DNA from: Sporosarcina sp. FSL W8-0480
GTDB taxonomy: Bacteria > Bacillota > Bacilli > Bacillales_A > Planococcaceae
DNA: 64,000 nucleotides
Assembly: GCF_037963765.1 (NCBI RefSeq)
Contig: NZ_CP150166.1
Coordinates: forward strand, 2,115,501 to 2,179,500
Direction: 5' to 3'
Part shown: positions 36,293 through 45,757 of the stretch, piece by piece
Layout of the letters: each line of letters opens with the position of its first letter
Numbering within the stretch: position 1 is the first letter of the stretch
Program-made: the position numbers and the translations under genes
The notes under the pieces: model-generated
The model's input: only the letters and a program-made list of their open reading frames with translations
What the model was told of the DNA's origin: nothing
The model's database searches: none

Positions 36293-36341
36293 AACCATCA
36301 CCTCACGCGTAAAGTATCGCCGCCAATATTAGCTTTTATGC

Positions 36342-36381
36342 AAAAAAAGAACATGGACGGGGACTTCCCGACCATGTTCTT
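36342..36381 (-). terminator. Terminator of the CAP-domain gene
   Basis: AAGAACATGG (36347-36356) with CCATGTTCTT (36372-36381), followed on the minus strand by a T run. Confidence 0.85.
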
Positions 36382-36389
36382 ATCATCTA

Positions 36390-37211
36390 TTATTTTTGAA
36401 TGAATTGTTGTGTCCAGTAATTACCGTTTTGAACAAAACCAATACCAATATGTGTGAACTCAGGTGTTAAAATGTTTTGTCTATGCCCTGGAGACTCCAT
36501 CCATGCTTTTACTACTTCTTCAGCTGTACGTTGGCCCATTGCAATGTTTTCAGCTGCTGAACGATATGTTACGCCATTCGCTTTCATTAGATCGAACGGA
36601 GAACCAAGCGTTGGGCTGTTATGATCGAAATAATTGTTCTTTGACATATCAGCAGACTTTTGACGTGCAGATGCCATTAATTTCTCATCAATTTGCAAAG
36701 GTTTTAAACCTGCTTTTTGTCTCTCGACATTCGTCAAGTCAATTACTGCTTTCTCGATAGCGGAAACAGAAGTATTTTGTGCTGAATTTGCAGTTTCGTC
36801 CTGAATAACAGGTGTCGAAGGTTTTTGTTGTTGTTGTGGAGTAGTTGGTCTTGCTTGCTCAACTAACTTTTGTGGTTTCTGCACTTCCATTGGCTTTTGG
36901 ACGGGTTTTTGTACCGGTTTTGGAGCTTCCACCGGCTTTTCAACTGGTTTCCAGCCATTGTTTGGTATATTCCAAATGAATTTTGCACCAAATTGTTTCT
37001 CAAATTCGCCTAAATATTTATTTAATAACTCATATTGATCAATATTTTGGTTATTATATAAATTTACCTTCCCTTGGAAGCTATAATATTCGATTTGAGG
37101 TTTAGCGAAATTAACCTTGTAATCATTATTTTGATAAGAAGCTTCAGCACTATTGTTGTTCGACAGTAAGAGCGCCGAACCGAGTAAGATGACAGACATC
37201 GTTTTTTTCAT
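36390..37211 (-). CDS. Secreted CAP-domain (SCP/PR1) protein, YkwD-like
   Basis: 273 residues: Sec signal peptide (MKKTMSVILLGSALLLSNNNSAEA), an N-terminal region of about 70 residues, a Pro/Lys/Val/Gln-rich linker with KPV repeats (about 88-135), and a C-terminal CAP domain from residue 150 with NVERQKAGLKPL, FDHNSPTLGSPF, AENIAMG and WMESPGHRQNIL, holding the conserved His and Glu. Similar spore-coat or secreted proteins (YkwD, SafA-associated) occur across Bacillales; the activity is unknown. ATG behind GGGAGGAG. Confidence 0.88.
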   Translation of the reverse strand: MKKTMSVILLGSALLLSNNNSAEASYQNNDYKVNFAKPQIEYYSFQGKVNLYNNQNIDQYELLNKYLGEFEKQFGAKFIWNIPNNGWKPVEKPVEAPKPVQKPVQKPMEVQKPQKLVEQARPTTPQQQQKPSTPVIQDETANSAQNTSVSAIEKAVIDLTNVERQKAGLKPLQIDEKLMASARQKSADMSKNNYFDHNSPTLGSPFDLMKANGVTYRSAAENIAMGQRTAEEVVKAWMESPGHRQNILTPEFTHIGIGFVQNGNYWTQQFIQK

Positions 37212-37407
37212 CTCTTAACTCCTCCCTTCGCAATCTATCATAACGTAAGGTAGAAAATAAAGAGTTGGAGTGAATTTCCAAAAAGACCAATTCATTTCTT
37301 AATACCTTAGGCAAGGTAACTATCAGACAACTAAATTGGCTAATGTTGGACAACTCGTCTATTATTTCATCTGAAAGGGGGTTGACAATTATTAATCTAA
37401 GAGACGC

Positions 37408-38301
37408 CTACTTGTAGTCTAACTGATTTACACCTTCTCCAATTATAACTAAACGCGCCTCCATTTTAACGTATTCAGGCATCCAATTGACCATGCCGTA
37501 TGCATATTGAAACAGGTATGGATTTTTTGCTCCTTTAATAGGAACATATCCTTTCATTCGATATACCGTATCAGGCAATGAGCGGACCCAAGATTCGAAC
37601 TCGTCTTTGTCAACAGGCTTATCAAGAGTTAGCAACTTGGATGTTAACGGAAGATGTTTGCCTGAAATTACGTTTTTCACTTCGGTAGTGTTCATATTTT
37701 TTAAAGTTTCTTCGATAAAAGAAAAAGATAATTGCGCATTGGATGTCTGAATGACTGGTGCATTGCTATTAAAATTAGAAAGTTCCATTGAAACCGTCGC
37801 CAATTCTCCTTCGCCTAATAAATCCGTCTTATTAGCAAGTATGATATGGGCGTGCCTAATCTGTTCCATGAATAAAGAACGGATTTGCGGGGACATTTTG
37901 TTGCGTTCAATCCATCTTTTTGTATCTGCAACTGTGACAATGCCCTTCACGCGAAGCTTTTCTGCAAACAAAGGCGAATAGACAGCATCCAAGGCTTCCA
38001 CTGGATGCGCAGCGCCAGTGGTCTCGATTAAAATAACATCAACATCATGCTCTTCTAAAAGCCCCTGCAATTGCGCCTCCGTATTTTCTGAGCCGGTGCA
38101 ACAAATACAGCCGTTAAGAAGTTCCTTGAGTGGAACGTCCTGTGATTGCCCAAGGGTATCCGAATCTATCGAGATGGAACCGAACTCATTCATAAGAACT
38201 GCTGGTTTTCTTCCCATCTCTTTTAATTCTGAAAGTAAGTTCATTAAAAGAGATGTTTTCCCGCTTCCTAAAAAACCGCTTAACAAATAGACATCAATCA
38301 T
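37408..38301 (-). CDS. COG0523/CobW-family GTPase (metallochaperone-like)
   Basis: 297 residues. P-loop GTPase thought to deliver metals, often zinc. Walker A GFLGSGKTSLL (9-19), the metal-binding GCICC motif (near 65-69), ETTGAAHP switch and NKTD for guanine recognition (near 158), then a CobW C-terminal domain. No clear Zur box is visible nearby, so a zinc role is not supported by context. Lies just downstream of the ctpB terminator. Confidence 0.87.
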   Translation of the reverse strand: MIDVYLLSGFLGSGKTSLLMNLLSELKEMGRKPAVLMNEFGSISIDSDTLGQSQDVPLKELLNGCICCTGSENTEAQLQGLLEEHDVDVILIETTGAAHPVEALDAVYSPLFAEKLRVKGIVTVADTKRWIERNKMSPQIRSLFMEQIRHAHIILANKTDLLGEGELATVSMELSNFNSNAPVIQTSNAQLSFSFIEETLKNMNTTEVKNVISGKHLPLTSKLLTLDKPVDKDEFESWVRSLPDTVYRMKGYVPIKGAKNPYLFQYAYGMVNWMPEYVKMEARLVIIGEGVNQLDYK

Positions 38302-38329
38302 TTTTACACCCCATTATTTAATAAAGACT

Positions 38330-38372
38330 AAAAAAGTAGAGGGGAAAGCTGATATCCCACCTCTACTTTATA
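38330..38372 (-). terminator. Terminator of ctpB-like gene
   Basis: AAAGTAGAGG with CCTCTACTTT around a 16-base loop, then a T run on the minus strand. Confidence 0.8.
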
Positions 38373-38378
38373 GTCGAA

Positions 38379-39878
38379 TTACTTTTGGATGGTATCCACT
38401 AAGATTTCCCTTGCCTTTAACAACTGAGGATCTTCATCATGCATTTTGGTTCTTAAACGATTCATTAAACCGTAAGTCGTGTCCCCAATAAGTATTCCGT
38501 CTTCTTCCAAAGATAATTCCCGTTGAAGCGATTTAACCGCTTCCTCTGTGTTTTCGTCATATAGACCGTCAACTTCGCCCGGGTCAAATCCAACAGCACT
38601 CAACATTTCCTCTGCAGTTTTCACGGATGGGGAGATCATTCCTTCTCTCATCTCCATCGTCGGATCAAGGAATGGAAGCATTGCGTATGTTGGGTACTGA
38701 ACTTCGATATCAGGTTCAATTCCTTTTTCATGAATCCAATTACCATCAGGTGTCAACCATTTTGCCGTAGTTAGTTTCAAATTGGAACCGTCTGATAAAT
38801 TCTTAGGTGTTTGAACAGTTCCTTTACCATATGTTTTAATGCCTATTAATGGCACATTTGCCGATTCCTTTAGTGCACCGGCTAAAATTTCAGATGCAGA
38901 AGCACTTCCGTCATCAATGATCATAGCAACAGGTACCTTCACTTTACGACCATTAGAAGCAACATAAACCTCCGGATTACTTCCTTTGGCTTGATATTGG
39001 AATAGATTCTTATTCTTCTCAACGAATAAATCAGATATATCAATTGCGGTATTCAACATTCCCCCAGGGTTTTGTCGAACGTCGACAATTAGTCCTTCCA
39101 TCCCCTGAGCTTCCATCTCGTCTAACGCTGAAAGCAATTCTTCATACGTATGTTCAGAGAAACTTGTAATTCGGATATGGGCTATTTTGTCTTCAAGCAT
39201 TTCGGCATAAACTGTTTCAATCGGGATAACATCTCTTTCAATCAGTACATCAAACGGTTCACCTAATTCACCACGTCGAACCGTCAGTGTTACTGTTGTC
39301 CCTTTTTCACCACGGATTAATAGAACAGCTTCGGATGATGACATTCCTTGAATGCTCTTTCCATCTACTGCAATGATCAAGTCATTCGGCAGCAGTCCAG
39401 CACGTTCCGCAGGTGAATTTTTAATAGGCGAAACGATATTTATATATCCGTTCAATTCCTGGATTTCAGCACCGATCCCTTCAAAGCTTGAAGAAATGCT
39501 TTCATTCAGTTGTTTAGCTTCCTTTTCATTCAAATAATCAGAAAAGGGGTCTCCGAGTGCGTCAATCATTCCATTAATAGCACCGTCGATGACCGTTGTA
39601 TCATCAATTTCATTGAAGTATGTTTTTTTCAATTCGTCATAGGCATCGAATAGTTTTTTAAATTCCTTACGCTCAATTGTTGGATTTTGTGGACTAACCA
39701 CTTCTACGACTTTATCCTCGCCCGTCGTCAATGCGAAAAACGTGACTGCGGCTGTCGTTAACACAAGACCGAATATGAGCATGACTAAGGAGAACGGCTT
39801 TAATTTTATAAAACGTTTTGCCGGTGGTTCATAGTTGTTATCAATTTCTTGGCCAACGTTATTCTCTTTCTCGTCCAT
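38379..39878 (-). CDS. ctpB: S41 C-terminal processing peptidase, CtpB type
   Basis: Membrane-anchored serine protease; B. subtilis CtpB cleaves SpoIVFA during sporulation. About 499 residues: membrane segment around 30-52, N-terminal helical region, PDZ domain (about 120-200, SPAERAGLLPNDLIIAVDG), protease core with the catalytic Ser in DDGSASASEI and Lys in YGKGTVQTP, and a C-terminal peptidoglycan-binding domain (about 425-480). The GTG at 39890 and ATG at 39878 are both possible; I prefer the ATG. Confidence 0.9.
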   Translation of the reverse strand: MDEKENNVGQEIDNNYEPPAKRFIKLKPFSLVMLIFGLVLTTAAVTFFALTTGEDKVVEVVSPQNPTIERKEFKKLFDAYDELKKTYFNEIDDTTVIDGAINGMIDALGDPFSDYLNEKEAKQLNESISSSFEGIGAEIQELNGYINIVSPIKNSPAERAGLLPNDLIIAVDGKSIQGMSSSEAVLLIRGEKGTTVTLTVRRGELGEPFDVLIERDVIPIETVYAEMLEDKIAHIRITSFSEHTYEELLSALDEMEAQGMEGLIVDVRQNPGGMLNTAIDISDLFVEKNKNLFQYQAKGSNPEVYVASNGRKVKVPVAMIIDDGSASASEILAGALKESANVPLIGIKTYGKGTVQTPKNLSDGSNLKLTTAKWLTPDGNWIHEKGIEPDIEVQYPTYAMLPFLDPTMEMREGMISPSVKTAEEMLSAVGFDPGEVDGLYDENTEEAVKSLQRELSLEEDGILIGDTTYGLMNRLRTKMHDEDPQLLKAREILVDTIQK

Positions 39879-39913
39879 CCCATTCCCCACTTTCTTTCAG
39901 TTATCGTCCATTC

Positions 39914-39947
39914 AAAAAAAGGACCGCAATGATGCAGCAAGCGGTCC
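39914..39947 (-). terminator. Terminator of deoD
   Basis: GGACCGC (39921-39927) with GCGGTCC (39941-39947), followed on the minus strand by seven T. Confidence 0.85.
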
Positions 39948-39959
39948 ACATGTACGCGA

Positions 39960-40661
39960 TTATTGAATTGCAGCGTCCAACGCAACAACTATCATATCGT
40001 TGAAAGTTGTTTGACGTTCTTCCGCAGTTGTAACTTCCCCTGTAATGATATGATCACTCACTGTTAAAACAGACAATGCCTGTCTACCGAACTTAGCAGC
40101 TAAAGTGTAAAGTGCTGCTGTTTCCATTTCAACAGCAAGAACACCATATTGGGCAAGCTTCTCATGCTCTGCATGCTCATTGTAGAAGAAGTCTTCAGTG
40201 AATACATTTCCGACTTTCAAATGCAGTCCTTTTTCAACTCCAGCGTTATAAGCCTTCAACAATAAATCGAAATCAGCTGTTGGCGCATAGTCAACCCCAT
40301 TGAAGAATGTTCTATTGATCGGAGAGTTAGTCGTTGCAGTTTGAGCAAGAATTACATCACGGACTTTAACGTCTTTTTGGATTGCTCCACAAGTTCCTAC
40401 GCGGATTAGCTTTTGCACATCATATTCCTGCATCAATTCATTGATGTAGATGGAGATAGATGGTACACCCATCCCTGTTCCTTGGACAGAAATTCGCTTT
40501 CCTTTGTACGTACCCGTATAACCGAACATATTCCTTACTTCATTATACTGAGTGACATCCTCTAAAAATGTCTCTGCGATATATTTCGCACGTAATGGAT
40601 CTCCTGGAAGAAGAATCGTATCTGCAATATCGCCTTTTTTCGCATTAATATGTATACTCAT
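39960..40661 (-). CDS. deoD: Purine nucleoside phosphorylase, DeoD type
   Basis: Phosphorolysis of purine (deoxy)ribonucleosides for salvage. 233 residues, the size of the hexameric bacterial enzyme: [17 protein letters not shown] (18-34), [17 protein letters not shown] and [10 protein letters not shown], with [13 protein letters not shown] and SDHI (catalytic Asp) in the C-terminal half. ATG at 40661 behind GAGAGG; the longer frame has no better site. Pairs functionally with the xanthine dehydrogenase and NCS2 permease elsewhere in the window. Confidence 0.95.
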   Translation of the reverse strand: MSIHINAKKGDIADTILLPGDPLRAKYIAETFLEDVTQYNEVRNMFGYTGTYKGKRISVQGTGMGVPSISIYINELMQEYDVQKLIRVGTCGAIQKDVKVRDVILAQTATTNSPINRTFFNGVDYAPTADFDLLLKAYNAGVEKGLHLKVGNVFTEDFFYNEHAEHEKLAQYGVLAVEMETAALYTLAAKFGRQALSVLTVSDHIITGEVTTAEERQTTFNDMIVVALDAAIQ

Positions 40662-40732
40662 TTTGTTTGCCTCTCTTTCAAATTCTTCATTTATCATACA
40701 GTTAAATGCGGTTTTATGCAATTAAGACAGCA

Positions 40733-40954
40733 TTAACTAAACCGCTCTTGATACATTTCGAATAATTCATCGAATACTACACTTGGCATTTCAGGATCCG
40801 CCTTCTCTTCCAAATATCTGGAGAGTAGATCAAATCCCCTTTCGTCTTTCGGAAAGCTTTGGTCATTGAACATAGCCTCGGCAAATACGCTCATTGAATC
40901 GTCTTTCTTACCTCCCCGAAAAGATAATACAAATTGATAAAAAGAACGATCCAT
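40733..40954 (-). CDS. yozE: YozE family protein (UPF0346)
   Basis: 73-residue small protein of the YozE SAM-like family. FYQFVLSFRGGKKDDSMSVFAE and the SFPKDERGFDLLSRYLE region match the family; the role is unknown. GGAGGAG five bases before the ATG. End of the run that begins at thyA. Confidence 0.85.
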   Translation of the reverse strand: MDRSFYQFVLSFRGGKKDDSMSVFAEAMFNDQSFPKDERGFDLLSRYLEEKADPEMPSVVFDELFEMYQERFS

Positions 40955-40971
40955 CTCTACTCCTCCCTTCT

Positions 40972-41394
40972 TTAAGTAAATAGGGATGTATATTGTCCAT
41001 AGCCTTCTTCTTCAAGTTTACTGACAGGGACGAAACGAAGTGCGGCAGAGTTGATGCAATAACGTAAGCCCTGCGGTCCTGATCCATCAGGGAATACATG
41101 TCCAAGATGGGAGTCAGCTGTTTTACTCCTTACCTCAGTTCTACGCATGCCATGGCTTGAATCGAAATGCTCGGTTACTTCTGCACTTTCGATCGGTTTT
41201 GTAAAGCTTGGCCAACCACATCCAGCATCGTATTTATCGTGCGAACTGAACAAAGGTTTTCCCGAAACGATATCCACATAGATGCCTTCTTCAAAATGGT
41301 TGTCATATTCATTTTGAAATGGCGGCTCGGTTCCGTTTTCCTGTGTAACATAATATTGAATGGCAGTCAATTTATTCTTAAGTTCCTCTTTCAT
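40972..41394 (-). CDS. msrB: Peptide-methionine (R)-S-oxide reductase MsrB
   Basis: Reduces Met-R-sulfoxide. 140 residues: CGWPSF, SHLGHVF and the catalytic Cys in [12 protein letters not shown]. The zinc CxxC pairs found in some MsrB are absent, as in B. subtilis. Overlaps the upstream msrA by 4 bp, so the two stereo-specific repair enzymes are made together. Confidence 0.94.
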   Translation of the reverse strand: MKEELKNKLTAIQYYVTQENGTEPPFQNEYDNHFEEGIYVDIVSGKPLFSSHDKYDAGCGWPSFTKPIESAEVTEHFDSSHGMRRTEVRSKTADSHLGHVFPDGSGPQGLRYCINSAALRFVPVSKLEEEGYGQYTSLFT

Positions 41395-41921
41395 GCATCT
41401 TCACCCCAGTTATTTATTTTGAATGCTTCTCGCCCGGAACCGATTGCATAACGATTATAATGGGCAGGGTTTTTCAAATAATAGTCTTGATGCCCCTCCT
41501 CGGCCGGATAAAAAGTTTTTGCTGGAAGGATTACAGTTTGGATCGGCTTGGAGAATTTCCCGGATGCAGTTAGCTCTTCCTTTGAATGTAGGGCTTTCTC
41601 ATATTGTTCAGGTGAATTCGTGAATATTGCTGTTTGGTAGGATTCTCCGCGGTCGAAAAATTGCCCGTTAGCGTCAGTCGGGTCAATTTGCCGCCAAAAG
41701 ATTGAAAGAAGCTCCTCATATGAGATCTTCTCATCGTCAAACGTTATTTCCACAGCTTCTCGATGTCCCGTCGTATTTGTGCAAACAAGCTCATAGGAAG
41801 GATTTTCGACATCGCCTCCAGTGTACCCGGAAACGACAGATATCACTCCATCATAACGATCAAACGGTTTTACCATACACCAGAAACAGCCTCCAGCAAA
41901 TATAGCCTTTTGAATAGTCAT
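41391..41921 (-). CDS. msrA: Peptide-methionine (S)-S-oxide reductase MsrA (copy 2)
   Basis: Second MsrA of the window, 176 residues, with [16 protein letters not shown] at the active site, [13 protein letters not shown] and [15 protein letters not shown]. This copy is operonic with msrB (4-bp overlap), as in B. subtilis yppP-yppQ. The ATG at 41921 has AAGGAG eight bases before it; the one at 41927 is too close to it. Confidence 0.94.
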   Translation of the reverse strand: MTIQKAIFAGGCFWCMVKPFDRYDGVISVVSGYTGGDVENPSYELVCTNTTGHREAVEITFDDEKISYEELLSIFWRQIDPTDANGQFFDRGESYQTAIFTNSPEQYEKALHSKEELTASGKFSKPIQTVILPAKTFYPAEEGHQDYYLKNPAHYNRYAIGSGREAFKINNWGEDA

Positions 41922-41933
41922 TGACATATCTCC

Positions 41934-42506
41934 TTATTTATTCGGAATGGTGACTTCAAGCTCGATATCATCTTCTTTAAGATTAAACGACTTCGCTTTT
42001 ATCAGGATGTCACCCGAAACCGGTAATTCCGATAAGTTGATGAAAATTTCCTCTTCTTTCGCCCTTACAACCATCCATTCAGGTAAATCAATCGTGTCAC
42101 GTAATATTTCAAGCACTGTGGAAGGGGGGAAATTAAAATCACCAATTTCTAATGACGACTGTTTAAGCAGCAAGTTTCCGTCATTTAAAACAACAGGGTC
42201 AAAATTCATGATGACAGGCAATGTAAATCCGAATACAGTCAGTTTGGAAACTAGAATGACATCTTCCTTAATAATCATTGTTACAGGGAGTGCCTCCCCC
42301 TTCATCGCTCTTTGGATATAAGTATTTGCTAAAGACTCGAGGTCTTTCTTCGTTGCTTTAATACTTAAAACACTTCCACGTGCAGTTCGTTCATAGGTAG
42401 GAAGTGGCTCCGACTCTTTTGGACTGTCAAGATAGAGCACTAACGCTATTACGCCCGCTATTATTATTCCTAACAGACCGAAAAATGCAATTTTCCATAT
42501 GTTCAC
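41934..42506 (-). CDS. ypmS: YpmS family protein (DUF2140)
   Basis: 190 residues: N-terminal membrane segment (WKIAFFGLLGIIIAGVIAL), then an extracytoplasmic beta-rich domain typical of DUF2140 proteins, with FGFTLPVIMNFDP near the centre. Function unknown; conserved beside ypmR. GTG start behind GGGGTGG, 12 bases after ypmR. Confidence 0.83.
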   Translation of the reverse strand: MNIWKIAFFGLLGIIIAGVIALVLYLDSPKESEPLPTYERTARGSVLSIKATKKDLESLANTYIQRAMKGEALPVTMIIKEDVILVSKLTVFGFTLPVIMNFDPVVLNDGNLLLKQSSLEIGDFNFPPSTVLEILRDTIDLPEWMVVRAKEEEIFINLSELPVSGDILIKAKSFNLKEDDIELEVTIPNK

Positions 42507-42518
42507 AAACGACCACCC

Positions 42519-43331
42519 CTACATCTCCAATTTCCCTTCCGACATTTCACTCAAACCACAACTATCGATTTTTTCGATAAAGCGGTTTGCCATATTTTCA
42601 TATCCCTTAGCATTCGGATGAAAGAAATCGGTATGGTAAACCATGTTTACATTGCTAACAAATAGATCACTTACTGGCACGAAACAGGCCTTCCCATCCA
42701 TGATCGTCTGAATTTCTATTGCCTCATTCCAGTCTTCAATAATCGTATCAAATTCATTTGCTTCCGCGATGACAATCGACAAAGGGTTGTAGAGTCCTGC
42801 AACGACTATCATGGCATCCCCATTTAGTCCCCGAATCATCTTAAAAATCTCATCTAACCGATTTTCAAATTTGCCTAATTCTTTGTAAAAAGGCTCTGTC
42901 TTTAAATCGAAGAGGTTTTCTTTGACGATTTTCATCATATCGTTTCCACCGATTGTCATGTAAATGACATCTGCTTTCTTGACAGAAGCTTGTATTTCAG
43001 ATTCTTCAAGTTGCTTGATTAATTGATCGCTGCGTCTACCTCTCTTTGCCAAATTTTCGGATCGAAGCTCTTTTACGCCTTTCCAATAATTCATTGCAAG
43101 TGCAACCCGTCCGAAATAACCTTCCCTTTTCAGTTCATCTCCGACGCCTTGGGTTAATGAATCGCCAAGGCCAATGACATTGATATTTTCAGGGACGAAG
43201 TAATCAGGGACTATATATTCCTCAAACGCAATTTCTTCCCTTTCTAAAAAGGGATCCGGTTCGGAAATGCTTTTTTCCTGGCAACCTGTTAGAACGAATG
43301 AGAAGATGATTACTATGAATATTCTTCTCAT
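42519..43331 (-). CDS. ypmR: SGNH/GDSL hydrolase lipoprotein, YpmR type
   Basis: About 270 residues. Lipoprotein signal with FSFVLTGC, then an SGNH hydrolase: block I GLGDSLTQGVG with the nucleophile Ser, block III GGND, block V DFFHPNAKGYENMA with the catalytic Asp and His. Extracytoplasmic esterase or lipase-like enzyme; substrate unknown. GTG 43337 or ATG 43331 may be the start. Confidence 0.88.
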   Translation of the reverse strand: MRRIFIVIIFSFVLTGCQEKSISEPDPFLEREEIAFEEYIVPDYFVPENINVIGLGDSLTQGVGDELKREGYFGRVALAMNYWKGVKELRSENLAKRGRRSDQLIKQLEESEIQASVKKADVIYMTIGGNDMMKIVKENLFDLKTEPFYKELGKFENRLDEIFKMIRGLNGDAMIVVAGLYNPLSIVIAEANEFDTIIEDWNEAIEIQTIMDGKACFVPVSDLFVSNVNMVYHTDFFHPNAKGYENMANRFIEKIDSCGLSEMSEGKLEM

Positions 43332-43382
43332 AAACACAATTCCCCTTTATTTATTTTTTGAACCGTACAAGCACCGGTTCTT

Positions 43383-44222
43383 CTATTCCGTGTAATACAT
43401 GAATCCGATGGCACCTTCTCCTGTATGGGTGCTAATAATCGGAGAAGTGAATGAGAATTTGACATCCTTCCATCCAGATTCTTCAATGAGTTGCAATAGC
43501 GGGCCTGCCATCGCCATCCCGTTTGCGTGTGAGATGCCGATTGAACGAATGATTTTCCCCGCAGTCTCGTCCTTGAACGCCTTAAAAAGGTGGGATACTA
43601 CTTGTCTATGACTGCGTGCTTTACCAACTGGGGTATACACGCCATCTTGAAGTGTCGCGATAGGTTTGATGTTCAATAGCGAGCCAATCATCGCCTTCCC
43701 TTTTCCGACACGTCCACCCTTGACCAAATTTTCTAAGGTATCAACAACGACAAACAACTTCGTATTTCTCCTCACATCTTTTAACCGTTCTACGATTTCC
43801 ATAACGCTTTTACCTTCACCCGCCATTTTCGCCGCTTCAACAACTTGGAAAGTTAAGGCATGTGAGATGAACATTGAATCGATAACCGTAACATTGGAAT
43901 CAGTCATCTGTGCAGCCGCTTCGGCTGATTTTACAGTTCCACTCATACCGCCAGTCATATGAATGGAGATGATTTCGCTACCATCCTGTCCAAGGCGGTC
44001 ATATAGTTCTTTAAAAACACCCGTTGCGGGTTGTGAACTTTTTGGAAGTCCTTTGCTCTTTTTCATTTTTTCCATAAAAGATTCAGGCTGCAAATCGATT
44101 TTGTCAGTGTACGTTTCACCGTCTATATGAATTGTGAGGGGAACGACATGAATATCGTACTGGTCTGTATAGTTTTCGATCAAATCTGCAGTCGAATCTG
44201 TGACAATGTGTATTTTTTTCAT
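43383..44222 (-). CDS. DegV family fatty-acid-binding protein
   Basis: 279 residues. DegV proteins bind fatty acids, and FakB members present them to the kinase FakA. Typical motifs: VTDSTADL at the start, KSSQPATG near 60, IHMTGGMSGT near 88, and a C-terminal STHTGEGAIGFMYY. Start overlaps dfrA by 4 bp. Whether it works with a FakA here is unknown. Confidence 0.9.
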   Translation of the reverse strand: MKKIHIVTDSTADLIENYTDQYDIHVVPLTIHIDGETYTDKIDLQPESFMEKMKKSKGLPKSSQPATGVFKELYDRLGQDGSEIISIHMTGGMSGTVKSAEAAAQMTDSNVTVIDSMFISHALTFQVVEAAKMAGEGKSVMEIVERLKDVRRNTKLFVVVDTLENLVKGGRVGKGKAMIGSLLNIKPIATLQDGVYTPVGKARSHRQVVSHLFKAFKDETAGKIIRSIGISHANGMAMAGPLLQLIEESGWKDVKFSFTSPIISTHTGEGAIGFMYYTE

Positions 44223-44710
44223 ATAGCTCTCTCTCTATCGTAAATTAGGTAGGAATATGGGATGCCTTCTGCTGTGTAGTGATCTTCGGATTTGGATGTT
44301 AATTTCCAACTGCCGTCATTGTATTCAGGAAAGAATGTGTCGCCGTCATAACTGTTTCGTATGATGGTGATGTATAGACGGTCGGCGATTGGCATTGATA
44401 AATTGAAAATTTCAGCTCCGCCGATGATAACGACTTCCTCAGAGTATTCTTTTCCTCTTTCAATTGCCGCATTCAAATCATGTAAAACTTCTACGCCTTC
44501 AACCGAATACCCTTCATTTCTTGTAATGATTATATTCAACCTACCCGGCAATGGCCTTCCAATCGATTCGTACGTTTTCCTTCCCATGATAATTGCTTTT
44601 CCCATCGTCACTTTTTTAAAGTATTTCAATTCCTCTGGGATATGCCATGGCATTTTATTGTCTACTCCAATAACACGGTTCAAGTCAACGGCTACAAGCA
44701 ATGAAATCAT
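44219..44710 (-). CDS. dfrA: Dihydrofolate reductase
   Basis: Regenerates tetrahydrofolate, needed because thymidylate synthase oxidises the folate cofactor. 163 residues: MISLLVAVDLNRVIG, MPWHIPEELKYFK with the active-site acidic residue (Glu), GRKTYESIGRPLPGR and IIGGAEIF. Twenty-four bases after thyA. Confidence 0.96.
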   Translation of the reverse strand: MISLLVAVDLNRVIGVDNKMPWHIPEELKYFKKVTMGKAIIMGRKTYESIGRPLPGRLNIIITRNEGYSVEGVEVLHDLNAAIERGKEYSEEVVIIGGAEIFNLSMPIADRLYITIIRNSYDGDTFFPEYNDGSWKLTSKSEDHYTAEGIPYSYLIYDRERAI

Positions 44711-44734
44711 CGTATTCTCCCTCCCAAACAGTCG

Positions 44735-45679
44735 TTATACTGCTATCGGTGCTTTAATTTTCGGATGTGGATCGTAACCTTCTACTGATATGTCGTCGTA
44801 TGTAAGGTCGAATATTGTCGATTTGCCGGTCATATCGATGTGCAAAGTTGGTAATTCTTTTGGAGTTCTTGATAATTGCTCCTTAACCTGCTCGATATGA
44901 TTCAAATAGATGTGGGCATCTCCTAAGGTGTGGACGAATTCACCGACTTCATAGCCGCATTCGATGGCGATCAGATGAATGAGTAATGCATAGGAAGCAA
45001 TGTTAAACGGTACACCAAGGAAAACATCTGCACTTCTTTGATAAAGTTGGCAGGATAGTTTTCCGTCCGCTACGTAAAACTGGAATAGTGCATGGCATGG
45101 TGGCAAGGCCATTTCTTTCACTTCCGAAGGGTTCCAACCAGTAACTAAATGTCTTCTTGAGTCTGGATTGTTTTTGAGGCCATCGATCAGAGCAGCAATT
45201 TGATCGATTGAATCATTCCCCGTCGTCCATGAACGCCATTGTTTTCCGTAAATCGGTCCTAAATCGCCGTATTCCTTAGCGAAATTTCCATCCTCAATAA
45301 TTTGTTTCTTGTATATCTCCATTTGCTCTTTATAAATAGCGGCAAATTGTTCATCCTGTTGACTGCGTTTTCCGAAATTAGTCATATCTGGACCATTATA
45401 ATCTTCACTCTTTACCCATCGCTCGAAGCCCCATTCATCCCAAATCGGATTTCGGTCTTCGATCAATGTTTTCAGGTTCGTGTCCCCTTTAAGGAACCAG
45501 AGAAGCTCTGATGCGATTAATCGGAAAGCGGTTTTCTTTGTAGTCATAAGAGGAAAACCCTTTTGTAAGTCGTATCTCATTTGATAACCGAAGACACTTA
45601 TTGTCCCAGTTCCCGTCCTATCCCCTTTAACAGTTCCATTTTCAATGATATGAGCACAAAGCTCCAAGTATTGTTTCAT
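44735..45679 (-). CDS. thyA: Thymidylate synthase, ThyA type
   Basis: Methylates dUMP to dTMP using methylene-tetrahydrofolate. 314 residues, longer than the E. coli or B. subtilis ThyB enzyme (264) because of an insert of about 50 residues (about 85-135), as in the Lactobacillus casei enzyme. [10 protein letters not shown] near the start, catalytic Cys in [13 protein letters not shown], and [19 protein letters not shown] at 45679 with AAGGAGG nine bases upstream; the longer frame would run into the preceding terminator. Operon with dfrA. Confidence 0.96.
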   Translation of the reverse strand: MKQYLELCAHIIENGTVKGDRTGTGTISVFGYQMRYDLQKGFPLMTTKKTAFRLIASELLWFLKGDTNLKTLIEDRNPIWDEWGFERWVKSEDYNGPDMTNFGKRSQQDEQFAAIYKEQMEIYKKQIIEDGNFAKEYGDLGPIYGKQWRSWTTGNDSIDQIAALIDGLKNNPDSRRHLVTGWNPSEVKEMALPPCHALFQFYVADGKLSCQLYQRSADVFLGVPFNIASYALLIHLIAIECGYEVGEFVHTLGDAHIYLNHIEQVKEQLSRTPKELPTLHIDMTGKSTIFDLTYDDISVEGYDPHPKIKAPIAV

Positions 45680-45715
45680 ATACCATTTCCTCCTTACGCT
45701 TAATTGACAGTATAA

Positions 45716-45757
45716 CAAAAACCGCCGAAATGGTCTTATGATAACCATTTCGGCGGT
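45716..45757 (-). terminator. Terminator of the ypjP-like gene, overlapping its 3' end
   Basis: Perfect 14-bp stem (45721-45734 with 45744-45757) followed on the minus strand by T. The upstream arm lies in the last coding codons of the YpjP gene, whose stop is at 45736. Confidence 0.9.

Noticed and set aside
36838..36960. KPV/KPQ repeats in the CAP-domain gene as a mobile or unstable repeat
   Set aside because: Ordinary Pro/Lys/Gln linker of a secreted wall protein; units are irregular.
37408..38301. COG0523 GTPase as a zinc-starvation (Zur) gene
   Set aside because: No recognisable Zur box or other zinc gene nearby; metal identity left open.
43338..43382. GAACCG/CGGTTC hairpin between degV and ypmR as a terminator
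   Set aside because: Short stem and no T run on the minus strand in the right place; the operon probably reads through.
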